In this document: positions 35,589 through 43,577 of the stretch, piece after piece
Layout of the letters: each line of letters begins with the position of its first letter
Position numbering within the stretch: position 1 is the first letter of the stretch
Assembly: GCA_026993355.1 (NCBI GenBank)
Contig: JALWTX010000008.1
Span: forward strand, 62,001 to 126,000
DNA: 64,000 bases
Origin: Flavobacteriales bacterium
GTDB lineage: Bacteria > Bacteroidota > Bacteroidia > Flavobacteriales > Flavobacteriaceae
Direction: 5' to 3'
Notes under the pieces: generated by a model
The model's input: the letters and a program-made list of their open reading frames with translations, nothing else
The model's database searches: none
Told to the model about the DNA's origin: nothing
Position numbers and translations under genes: made by a program

Positions 35589-36998
35589 ATGAAAATAAAA
35601 CTAACAATTTTTTTGTTGGTTATTTTTGTAGCTAATTTTTACGGGCAAAATTCATTGATTTTGCATCCGGAAAGTCGGCTCGGTAATAATCAAAATCTTC
35701 CTTTTACCCAAAAAAATAATGTGACGAGACAAGTTTTAAATAATCTACAGAAGCTCGATAGTACTGTTTATGCTGTTTGGGATTCGGCTACACAAAATTA
35801 TACGGAGACAAACAAAGATGTGTTCGTTTATAATGCTTTTCTTCAAGTGGCTGACCACATTAGCTTACAACGACTTAATAATGTTTGGAAAAATGAAACC
35901 CGGAGATTAAATACGTATGATCAAAATCAATTTTTATCAGAGGTGGTATATAAAGAATGGCAGCAAAACACTTGGTTAAATCAAACTAAAATTAATTTTA
36001 CTTACAATCAGCAAGGGGATATTTTATCTATAAAATATGCTGAATGGCAAAACCGTACGTGGGCAGATACTGCCATGAAAGAATTCGCTTATAATGCAGA
36101 TGGTACCTTATTATCGGAAACCTATTATATCATGAATAATGATGGCGTTTCAGCCACTTGGCAACCAGATTTCAAAGCCGAATATAGTTACGATACTTTT
36201 AATCAATTAGCCTCAAAAAAATCTTATGTTTGGGATAATTTGTCAAGAAGTTGGCAAAATAATGAAAATTTCACCTTTATATTTGACAATCAAGTTTTGC
36301 AACAAATTATTTCGAAGGTTTGGGATCCTAATATAGCTTCATGGTTAAATTCCACACAAACTTTGTACACTTATGACAATAGTGGTTATTTGACCCAAAT
36401 TTTGTCAAAAACCTGGGATGTGGCGACTAATTTATGGCTAAATAGTAACCGGACCGTATTAGTCCGGGATGCTTGGCATAATATTTTGCGTTCTACTGAT
36501 CAGTTTTGGGAGAGCGAAGCATGGGTTAATGAATATGAGATTGAAAATGTTTATGATAATGCTTATGCCTTAAATGATTTAATCTTACCGGAAAACGCCA
36601 ATGACTGGCAGTTTTTGGAAGAGATCAATGAATTTTTTAGCCATATGTTGAAAAAACAGACGGCTTACAGATGGGATGCCACTGGCAACCAATGGGAAAA
36701 TAATGAATTAAAAACCTTTTATTATACGTCAGGTGACAATGTGACGGCCTTAGCAAAACAAAATAATGATGAGTTAAAAATTTATCCTAATCCCTTTAAC
36801 CGGATTATTAATATACGCTTACCCGTGAGGGGAGCCGGTGTTAGATTTTCTTTATTTGATATTACAGGTAAAATTATCTATCAAAATAACAATTTTAGCA
36901 ATAATCAATTGTTACTCCCTAATTTGTCCGCCGGTATTTATTTTTATCAAATCAATGACGACAGACATGTTTATAAAGGACAATTAATTAAAAGGTAA
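35589..36998 (+). CDS. T9SS-exported protein with YD-like repeats (second paralogue)
   Basis: A 469-residue secreted protein. The signal peptide covers residues 1-19 (ending NFYGQ). About residues 55-385 contain repeats of roughly 35-40 residues with a fixed pattern: aromatic-x-Tyr, NxxG or DxxN, L, then K-x-W and W-x-N. Examples are INFTYNQQGDILSIKYAEWQ, AEYSYDTFNQLASKKSYVWD and TLYTYDNSGYLTQILSKTWD. The C-terminal about 75 residues are a type A T9SS sorting domain (KIYPNPFNRIINIRL, FDITGKIIYQN, LSAGIYFYQI, ending LIKR). The protein should be exported to the cell surface. Repeats are more regular than in its paralogue at 10076-11599, and both share the ALNDLILP-like segment after the repeats. 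No enzymatic motif is seen; adhesion or a matrix role is a guess. Confidence 0.85.
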   Translation: MKIKLTIFLLVIFVANFYGQNSLILHPESRLGNNQNLPFTQKNNVTRQVLNNLQKLDSTVYAVWDSATQNYTETNKDVFVYNAFLQVADHISLQRLNNVWKNETRRLNTYDQNQFLSEVVYKEWQQNTWLNQTKINFTYNQQGDILSIKYAEWQNRTWADTAMKEFAYNADGTLLSETYYIMNNDGVSATWQPDFKAEYSYDTFNQLASKKSYVWDNLSRSWQNNENFTFIFDNQVLQQIISKVWDPNIASWLNSTQTLYTYDNSGYLTQILSKTWDVATNLWLNSNRTVLVRDAWHNILRSTDQFWESEAWVNEYEIENVYDNAYALNDLILPENANDWQFLEEINEFFSHMLKKQTAYRWDATGNQWENNELKTFYYTSGDNVTALAKQNNDELKIYPNPFNRIINIRLPVRGAGVRFSLFDITGKIIYQNNNFSNNQLLLPNLSAGIYFYQINDDRHVYKGQLIKR

Positions 36999-37037
36999 TT
37001 GGCTTTTGCCTATAAACTTATTTAAATAAGCACAGAA

Positions 37038-37064
37038 TTTTGTCAGTAAATTTTACTGACAAAA
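37038..37064. terminator. bidirectional terminator between T9SS and beta-helix genes
   Basis: TTTTGTCAGTAAA (37038-37050) and TTTACTGACAAAA (37052-37064) are perfect inverted arms. The stop codon of the minus-strand gene lies inside the hairpin. Confidence 0.7.
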
Positions 37065-38792
37065 CCGTCCATGATAACCATGTTTAAAGATTAAATTGAA
37101 ATTATTTCCGGGTAAATTATTTTTTTTAACAAAAGATTTGGGCAGGTTTTCAAGGACAATTTTTATTTGTTTTTGGTTGCTCCGAATGCATTTCAGGTGA
37201 ATGCCGGGAAATTTTTGTAGGGCTACTGCGATAATTTGATCCGCCATTTTTTCAATTTCTTGTTTAGTAAGCGTTTTTTTTAATGGTTTAGGCTGTAGCG
37301 CATACAAATTTACCAATTGGCCAATTGGCACCCAGCTTTCGGTAGAAGGTCCTGCTTTTTTTTTTCTTACCATGTTGACAGGTTGATGCCAGTTATCAAA
37401 AACTTTTTCTAAAGCTATGTTTTTAGTGAGGTAGATATCCTTATTGGCACTGTATTTAACAGTAGCTCCTTTGGTATAAAAATTATTCATTACTTTTACC
37501 CCTGTTGTTTTTTGATGACTAATTGACAACCAAGGGGTGCCTTTGGAGACTTCAACGGCATTTTGTGAAATGAGTACATCCTGACTGATACTACCGACGC
37601 GAAAATATTTTGAATAATACATGGCATTGTGCTGTATCCGGACATGGCTTGCTTTATTCACAGTAATACCTTTACCATTATAAGCCAGGTAATTATCATA
37701 CACTTCATAAGGTTTTTGATAGTCATAGCCAAAACCATTGTCTTTGTATTCTTGTACCAGCAGCGCTTCTCCTTCATCTACAACCATAGACGCAAATCCT
37801 TTGGAGAATACACGGGAAATAACACGACTTTCGATATTAAAAAAGAGATTGCCGGCTATTTCAGATTTATTTTCAGACAAATTTTTACTGCCATTCAGAA
37901 TGGCACCGCCTGTGCCGGAAATACTCCACCACGCATTGTTGTAAAGAATATTACGGTTGATTTTAATGGCATCGCTGTTATGTACCGCTATTCCGGCACC
38001 GGGAAAGTTATGAATCACGCAACCGGAAATCAATATGTCATGACAATCATGATTTAAAGACAAACCGCTGCCTTTATAAAATTTAGGTGTTGTCCACCAA
38101 TTATTGATTACCTCTTTTAATTTGATTTTTTGTGCCACACCTTCAAACTCAAGGTTTTTTATAATCATATTATCGCTTTTATGGATGGTAAAAGCTGACT
38201 GGCTATCACTTTTAATGGTCACATGTTCATTTCCCCACGCGGTAATAGTTAGGGGACGATTTGCTTTGCCATGATAGTTTTTTATAAAAATGAAACTTCT
38301 GTTATTTAGGTTTTGTCCATAGTTTTTTTGATGGTAACTTCCACCGCGAATGTAAATAATAGGGGTAGATGAATTTTGTTTTTTAAGAAATTTAATAGCA
38401 TTTTTAATGGTGCTAAAGGGCTCTTTTGGCGTGCCGTTTTCATGGCCTTCATATATGAAATCGACAAAAATCCCGTTATAAACAATATCTTGGCCTTTGA
38501 CTAAAATATCTAATGCTTTAAGCTTTTTACTTTGTAAATCTTCCATCTCAATATGCCATTTACCGCCCTGATTATTGGTCGGTGTCCAAGTTAGTAAGCC
38601 ATTCGGATAAAAACGCATACCTTTAGGGGCATTTATCAACTTATATTTCGCTTGTGGAAATTTAATTGAAAATGCTTGTCCTTTGTAACAAATATAAGAT
38701 TTGTTATCCTGTTGTTTTTGGTAGATAGCTTGCGAGTTGGTTTTACATTGTAAGAATAAAAAAAACGAGATAAGTAGCCATGTTTTGTACAT
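37053..38792 (-). CDS. right-handed parallel beta-helix protein
   Basis: A 579-residue exported protein. The N-terminus (MYKTWLLISFFLFLQCKTNSQ) is a signal peptide, with C16 after Leu-Gln as an unusual possible lipobox. About residues 30-110 form an immunoglobulin-like linker (KGMRFYPNGLLTWTPT). Residues 110-450 hold PbH1-type repeats: EPFSTIKNAIKFLKKQ, IYIRGGSYHQ, DNMIIKNLEFEG, HDILISGCVIHN and INRNILYNNAWW. This is the fold of pectate lyases and polysaccharide-binding or degrading proteins, but the catalytic Asp/Lys/Arg set cannot be confirmed by eye. It is the last gene of a minus-strand run, 12 bases after the transporter gene. Confidence 0.82.
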   Translation of the reverse strand: MYKTWLLISFFLFLQCKTNSQAIYQKQQDNKSYICYKGQAFSIKFPQAKYKLINAPKGMRFYPNGLLTWTPTNNQGGKWHIEMEDLQSKKLKALDILVKGQDIVYNGIFVDFIYEGHENGTPKEPFSTIKNAIKFLKKQNSSTPIIYIRGGSYHQKNYGQNLNNRSFIFIKNYHGKANRPLTITAWGNEHVTIKSDSQSAFTIHKSDNMIIKNLEFEGVAQKIKLKEVINNWWTTPKFYKGSGLSLNHDCHDILISGCVIHNFPGAGIAVHNSDAIKINRNILYNNAWWSISGTGGAILNGSKNLSENKSEIAGNLFFNIESRVISRVFSKGFASMVVDEGEALLVQEYKDNGFGYDYQKPYEVYDNYLAYNGKGITVNKASHVRIQHNAMYYSKYFRVGSISQDVLISQNAVEVSKGTPWLSISHQKTTGVKVMNNFYTKGATVKYSANKDIYLTKNIALEKVFDNWHQPVNMVRKKKAGPSTESWVPIGQLVNLYALQPKPLKKTLTKQEIEKMADQIIAVALQKFPGIHLKCIRSNQKQIKIVLENLPKSFVKKNNLPGNNFNLIFKHGYHGRFCQ

Positions 38793-38804
38793 AATTTTGT
38801 GATT

Positions 38805-39674
38805 TTAACGATTTGTAATATAGACACCTAAAAGAATAATAGCCCCTGCAACGATTTGCCATAGCGAAATATGTTCTCCATCCATTATTCCCCAAAAAAG
38901 GGCGACAATGGGGATGGTATAAGTAACGGAAGAAGCAAAAACGGGGCTAGAAATTTTAATCAATTTATTAAAGTATATCATGGCTATAGCGGTTCCTAAA
39001 ATAGCCAGTATGGCCACATATAACAGCGAACCGGAAATAGGTAAATGGGTAAAATCTGTTTGAAAAAAGCCGGTATAATATAACACTACAATTGCCGGCA
39101 GTAAAACCCAAGCGAAATTGCCGACCGCAATACTCATGGTATCAAGATCTGCCAAATATAATTTGATGATATTGACATTAATGGCATAACCAATGGTAGC
39201 AGCCAATACTAACAAAGCATACCAGTAATTGGCATCAGTTTGATCGCTTAGGCCACTGCCTACAAGAAAAATGGTCCCTAAAATACCGATAATTATACCG
39301 GCAATTTGCCATTTAGTAAAAATATAATGGAAAAAGAAGTAACCAATCAACAGGGTATTTAGTGGCGTAAACGAATTTAGTATAGCGACAATTCCACTGT
39401 CTATATGCTGAATGGCAAAAGTGAATAGAAACGTTGGTATAAAAGTGCCGGCAAGCGCAATAAAGAATAGAATACGCCATTGTCTTTTGGTAATTTTACT
39501 AAGTTTTTTGCCACCTATCAGCAGTAAAAAAAGTGCGGAGATAACCATTCTTAAAGCACCTACTTGTGTAGGTGTCAGGTGTTGCATGGCCAGTTTCATC
39601 AATATAAACGAACTGCCCCAAACAAGTGACAAACCGGCAAAAATGAGCCATTTAAGTTTTTGATTACTGATCAT
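38805..39674 (-). CDS. EamA/DMT family transporter
   Basis: A 289-residue inner-membrane protein with ten predicted transmembrane helices in two EamA halves. The first begins LKWLIFAGLSLVWGSSFILM with the family's WGSSF motif; the second half contains YAINVNIIKL and ASSVTYTIPIVALFWGIMDG with the conserved TYxxPxxA pattern. DMT proteins export metabolites such as amino acids; the substrate is unknown. It begins directly next to the stop of the M1 peptidase gene and lies 12 bases before the beta-helix gene, suggesting a shared transcript. Confidence 0.9.
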   Translation of the reverse strand: MISNQKLKWLIFAGLSLVWGSSFILMKLAMQHLTPTQVGALRMVISALFLLLIGGKKLSKITKRQWRILFFIALAGTFIPTFLFTFAIQHIDSGIVAILNSFTPLNTLLIGYFFFHYIFTKWQIAGIIIGILGTIFLVGSGLSDQTDANYWYALLVLAATIGYAINVNIIKLYLADLDTMSIAVGNFAWVLLPAIVVLYYTGFFQTDFTHLPISGSLLYVAILAILGTAIAMIYFNKLIKISSPVFASSVTYTIPIVALFWGIMDGEHISLWQIVAGAIILLGVYITNR

Positions 39675-41288
39675 TTAGTTTTCATTTTCAAATAACAAAG
39701 TTGCATTTGGGTCAATGATTAATTTAAGATTCTTTAATGTCATATTTTCAGGCAGTTTAAAGTGAAAAGATTGTGTTTTTTTCTTTAGTAAGACGGTCTT
39801 TTTTACTTTCATCTTCCCATCTGATAAGTGGATGGGAATTTTTAGTTGATAAACTTGTCCTGTTTGCGAAATTTTTAAGATGAGTTGATGGTTGTTTGTA
39901 GCAAATTTTTTATCAAATTTTAACTTTGGAATACCTGGTCTATAAATCCATTGGTCAAAAAACCAATCCAATTTTTGTCCGGAGATTTGCTCAGCTAATT
40001 GTATAAAATCTTCTGTGCCGGCATTTTTTAAATAATATTGCCGGTAAAATTGATGTAATATTTTAAAAAAAACAGGATCGCCAACCTGCTGTCTGAGCAT
40101 ATGCAGTACCCAAGCAGCTTTTTCATATGAATTGGGGTTAAGTAGCTTAAATAAATTTTTCTGTTCTTGATAAACAATTGGCAGCTTGGAAAAGCGATTG
40201 TATCTTATAATTTTTTGGCGTTCTTGTTTTAAACGTTTGTTTGCTTTTTCTTGCCCATAGTTCTTTTCGATGTACACATCTGTTAAATAGGTCGCAAAAC
40301 CTTCGCTAAGCCAAATATCTCGCCAGTTTTTTTCGCTGACAGCATTGCCAAACCACTGATGTGCTACTTCATGCGCTACTAAATTTTCTGCAGATTTAGT
40401 GCCGTCCACGGTATTTTCGTCATAAAAAATATTGCCGGCATTTTCCATCCCGCCAAAGCGTGTGTTAGATTGTACATTAGCTAATTTTTCAAAAGCATAA
40501 GGGCCAATCAAACTATCATAAAACTTTAATATTTTTAAGGAGCATTTATAATCATCAAAGCCTGTTAAAGGACTATTTTGATAGAGCCAACTACTGACAG
40601 GGACACATTTATTGGTCAAATATAAGGGGTCAAAAAATTTGATATTAAAATCTGCTGCCCCAAATACCATTACTTTGGTAGGCAATGGTACTTTGGTGGC
40701 GAAGTCATATCGATTATAATGTGTTTGACTGATCACACGTTTTAAAATCCCTGAAGCTATAATCTTATAATGTTTGGGGGCTAAAATATGCCAGGAAACG
40801 AGTGCTTTGTCTGAAGGGTGGTCAATAACAGGAAGCCAATATTGTGCCCTGTTGGGCCAATTGTCACCAAAAAATGTCCGGTTGCCATATTTGTTGGTTT
40901 TAATATATAAACCATCTTCCGGAATGCCGGCATATTTTATACTTATTTTAAACGTGTCTTGTTTGGTTGATAAGTCCTCTACATTGATAGTTAGAAGATT
41001 GTTTTTATGATGATAAATTAAGTCTTCTCCTTTACTATCCAAGACTTTGAGCACCTGCATACCTTTGCCTTGGGGGTTTTTATTTTTGAAATTCAAAACC
41101 AATTGTTTAACCGGTTTTTTTAATACAAAAAAGATATTGGCTTGTCCTTGAATCGTGTCGGTGCGATCATGAATATGGATTTTAAAATCATATTTAATGA
41201 TATCGACTTTTTCCGCTTGTTTATTGTCAAATTGGCCTTGACTTAAAAAGGGAAGGTATAATAAAAAGAGAAATAAAAATTTGATCAT
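39675..41288 (-). CDS. M1 family zinc metallopeptidase (aminopeptidase N-like)
   Basis: About 537 residues. I start at the ATG at 41288 (MIKFLFLFLLYLPFLSQGQ), which gives a signal peptide and removes the overlap with the upstream gene. The exopeptidase motif is GGMENAG in place of the usual GAMEN. The zinc motif is HEVAH at about residue 306, with the third ligand Glu 19 residues downstream (IWLSEGFATYL). The protein ends after the catalytic domain and a short helical part, so it is shorter than E. coli PepN (870) and lacks its C-terminal array. It should be a periplasmic or exported aminopeptidase. It is co-directional with the transporter and DUF115-like genes with almost no spacing. Confidence 0.92.
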   Translation of the reverse strand: MIKFLFLFLLYLPFLSQGQFDNKQAEKVDIIKYDFKIHIHDRTDTIQGQANIFFVLKKPVKQLVLNFKNKNPQGKGMQVLKVLDSKGEDLIYHHKNNLLTINVEDLSTKQDTFKISIKYAGIPEDGLYIKTNKYGNRTFFGDNWPNRAQYWLPVIDHPSDKALVSWHILAPKHYKIIASGILKRVISQTHYNRYDFATKVPLPTKVMVFGAADFNIKFFDPLYLTNKCVPVSSWLYQNSPLTGFDDYKCSLKILKFYDSLIGPYAFEKLANVQSNTRFGGMENAGNIFYDENTVDGTKSAENLVAHEVAHQWFGNAVSEKNWRDIWLSEGFATYLTDVYIEKNYGQEKANKRLKQERQKIIRYNRFSKLPIVYQEQKNLFKLLNPNSYEKAAWVLHMLRQQVGDPVFFKILHQFYRQYYLKNAGTEDFIQLAEQISGQKLDWFFDQWIYRPGIPKLKFDKKFATNNHQLILKISQTGQVYQLKIPIHLSDGKMKVKKTVLLKKKTQSFHFKLPENMTLKNLKLIIDPNATLLFENEN

Positions 41289-41292
41289 TTTA

Positions 41293-42159
41293 TTAGCGGT
41301 TTTGTCGTTCAAAAGCATCAATGTATGAATTGGGGGTCAAATTAATAATGTGGCTACCTTGTGTTTTGGCGTAATCGTCAATGTCAAAATAGGCTTTAAA
41401 ACTTAACATAAATTTATGCAAAATTTCGTGGAGTCGCCGTTGGTTTTTTCCCATTTTTTTCATGACTTCGGGGCGGGCCGTTTGGCTGTCATAAAAATGC
41501 TTTTGGGTCAAAAACACACGGTTGTCGGGTGCCACGTACAAGTCTTTTAGCCAAGAATGATCAGCACCTAATAAATAAATTTTATGATATCCCATATTAA
41601 TGGCTGTCATCAGTGAAGGAATTAGAACATTGTGAGGTCGTGGCATCCCGCACAGGTGCTTGTAACAGAAAAACCTAAATGCTTTGAATCCTTCTACCGG
41701 TGTCGGGTTGATGTAATAAAGCTTAATATGGGTATTTTTTTCAGGTATATTGCGCCAAAGCTTTGATTTTTTAGCGCCGCTTCCTAAGAATAAGTGAAGT
41801 GGAAAATCGGTTTTTTCTATTAAATTTTGAATCAACCGATGCTTTTTTTGGCGGACATCTTCATCCACATCATCGGTCCAAAATTCAGGCACATTTATCA
41901 TATAATAGGCCGGCTTGAGCTGCCGGTAAGCATCTGTGTCGGCAAAATGATTGACGGCCATCAGGTCTTTGTCTTGTAAAAAATTAAATTGGGTAGATAA
42001 AAATTCTTTTAATGAAGGGCCATTGCCCAATATTACTATTTCTTGATGTTGTGGATTGGGCAATTTTACCGGACGACTCCATAAAATAACTTTAAGTAAA
42101 CTGGCCAAACTTTGAGTGCTCTTGATGATAAAATCTTGAAAAAATAGAAGAATTTTCAT
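41293..42159 (-). CDS. DUF115/MptE-like protein (glycan-linked, function unknown)
   Basis: A 288-residue cytoplasmic protein. EIVILGNGPSLKEFLS (about residues 44-60) is the nucleotide-binding-like loop of the DUF115/6-hydroxymethylpterin diphosphokinase MptE-like group, and IYLLGADHSWLKDLYV (about 190-205) is its second hallmark. In bacteria, members often occur in surface-glycan or flagellin-glycosylation loci, and the substrate is generally unknown. The gene lies one base after the GT2 glycosyltransferase stop, which points to a role in the same glycan pathway. The name rests on two motifs only, so confidence is moderate. Confidence 0.7.
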   Translation of the reverse strand: MKILLFFQDFIIKSTQSLASLLKVILWSRPVKLPNPQHQEIVILGNGPSLKEFLSTQFNFLQDKDLMAVNHFADTDAYRQLKPAYYMINVPEFWTDDVDEDVRQKKHRLIQNLIEKTDFPLHLFLGSGAKKSKLWRNIPEKNTHIKLYYINPTPVEGFKAFRFFCYKHLCGMPRPHNVLIPSLMTAINMGYHKIYLLGADHSWLKDLYVAPDNRVFLTQKHFYDSQTARPEVMKKMGKNQRRLHEILHKFMLSFKAYFDIDDYAKTQGSHIINLTPNSYIDAFERQNR

Positions 42160-42160
42160 T

Positions 42161-43069
42161 TTAATTAAATCTTTTAAAGCAAGTTAAAAAGCCTTTTAAT
42201 GAATGCCACATAGATAAAAATAAGGCTTTGCCTTTTATACTTTGGCCTTTTAAAAGGAAATAAAGCCATAAAATAAAAGCAGCCATTAATTTGAGTAGAT
42301 AATCTGTCAAACGTTTGAAATAATTATTTACCCGTTTTTTTGACAAAGTTTTAATTCGTACACATTCGGCCTGACCATTGAGAAAACTAATTTTTTTGAC
42401 ATAATTTAAACTGTTCCTAAAGTCATCGATAAAGTGCCATACTGCGACTTCGGGTAAATATAAAATACGAAAACCGGCGGCACGAATTTTAAGGAAAATA
42501 TATTTATCATCAGACCTTAATTTTAATGCAGTATTAAAACCGCCAATTTGATCAAAAAGGCTTTTTTTAAAAAACATATTACAGCCGACGGGATAAGTTT
42601 TGTTGAGGATTTTGACTTTGTCACCCAAATCAACCACGGAAATAATACGTTCAATATAAGGAGACATCCAATCCGGTGCTTGTCCTTTCTCATAGATGGG
42701 CAATACTTTTCCGCCAAAAGCAATATCATCCGGATATTTGAGGGTATAAGCTTTTATTTGTTTTATATAATCTTCGCGGGCTATACCGTCGTCGTCTATA
42801 TAAGAGACATATTTGCCTTTGGCCAGTTCTAAACCTTTATTGCGCGCATAAGATAAACCTTGTTTCTCTTCCTTTGCAATAGTGATGTTAAAATCAGGGT
42901 GTGATTTTTTAAAATTATGTATAATATCAGCTGTTTGATCGGTCGAATTATTGTCAACAACAATTATTTCATAGTCCCGGCGGTCAAAATCTTGATTGAC
43001 CAAACTTTTTAAAGCCCGTCCAATATGTTTATCACGATTGTAAGTACAGATAATAACGGATAAGAACAT
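42161..43069 (-). CDS. GT2 family glycosyltransferase
   Basis: A 302-residue GT-A transferase. The nucleotide-sugar site starts LSVIICTYNRDKHIGRALKS, the metal-binding DxD region is YVSYIDDDGIAREDYI, and the acceptor segment has FNTALKLRSDDKYIFLKIRA. The C-terminal about 40 residues contain a hydrophobic segment (LMAAFILWLYFLLKG), so it is probably membrane-associated. Donor sugar is unknown. It is 10 bases downstream of a small membrane-protein gene and 1 base upstream of the DUF115-like gene, forming a small glycan module separate from the main polysaccharide cluster. Confidence 0.9.
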   Translation of the reverse strand: MFLSVIICTYNRDKHIGRALKSLVNQDFDRRDYEIIVVDNNSTDQTADIIHNFKKSHPDFNITIAKEEKQGLSYARNKGLELAKGKYVSYIDDDGIAREDYIKQIKAYTLKYPDDIAFGGKVLPIYEKGQAPDWMSPYIERIISVVDLGDKVKILNKTYPVGCNMFFKKSLFDQIGGFNTALKLRSDDKYIFLKIRAAGFRILYLPEVAVWHFIDDFRNSLNYVKKISFLNGQAECVRIKTLSKKRVNNYFKRLTDYLLKLMAAFILWLYFLLKGQSIKGKALFLSMWHSLKGFLTCFKRFN

Positions 43070-43078
43070 ACAATTTTT

Positions 43079-43510
43079 TTATAGCCAATTAGACCAAGGA
43101 ATACGCGATAAAATCAACAAAAATGCCAAACCGTACCATAAAATAATAGAAGCATATTTTTTTCTGCTGGCGGCAATTTTTTTCAATCGCAAAAAACCAA
43201 TCAATGTTAAAACCCAAGCAAAAATCATCATTAAGGGATGTTCTACTACAAGCAGACGGTCGTGTGCATTGTGCATATATTCGGGCATATGGCCTTGTTT
43301 TAATCCGGCAAAAAAGGGCGATGAAAACCATGTAAGTAAGCCCAAAATTATTTGAATACTTAGGACGATAAATGTAAAGCTGGCGATACGAAAATCGGTT
43401 CTGAAATCAAATAGTTTATTTTTGGCATAGGCCGAAAAATAAGTTGACAAGGTAAGTATAAACATTAGTAAGACTAAAAAAGCCCAACTGCTATGTAAAA
43501 ATTTTAGCAT
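43079..43510 (-). CDS. four-helix membrane protein, cytochrome-b-like
   Basis: A 143-residue protein with four hydrophobic segments (about residues 8-27, 45-65, 92-112, 122-140). Histidines H6, H74, H82 and H91 lie near the membrane, with HDRLLVVEHPLMMIFAW the most striking part. Homologues in flavobacteria are often called cytochrome B-like; heme binding is plausible from the histidines but not shown. The gene heads the run that includes the GT2 and DUF115-like genes, with a 10-base gap. I do not know its function. Confidence 0.65.
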   Translation of the reverse strand: MLKFLHSSWAFLVLLMFILTLSTYFSAYAKNKLFDFRTDFRIASFTFIVLSIQIILGLLTWFSSPFFAGLKQGHMPEYMHNAHDRLLVVEHPLMMIFAWVLTLIGFLRLKKIAASRKKYASIILWYGLAFLLILSRIPWSNWL

Positions 43511-43577
43511 CGGTGTAAGTTTTAAAGCAAATTTACAATTAATTTAATGAACAAGAGCAACCACATCCTGCCGTTTT

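Noticed and set aside
37629-38057. 142-codon open frame antisense to the beta-helix gene
   Set aside because: It arises from the opposite strand of the repeated beta-helix coils; no promoter or family feature is seen.
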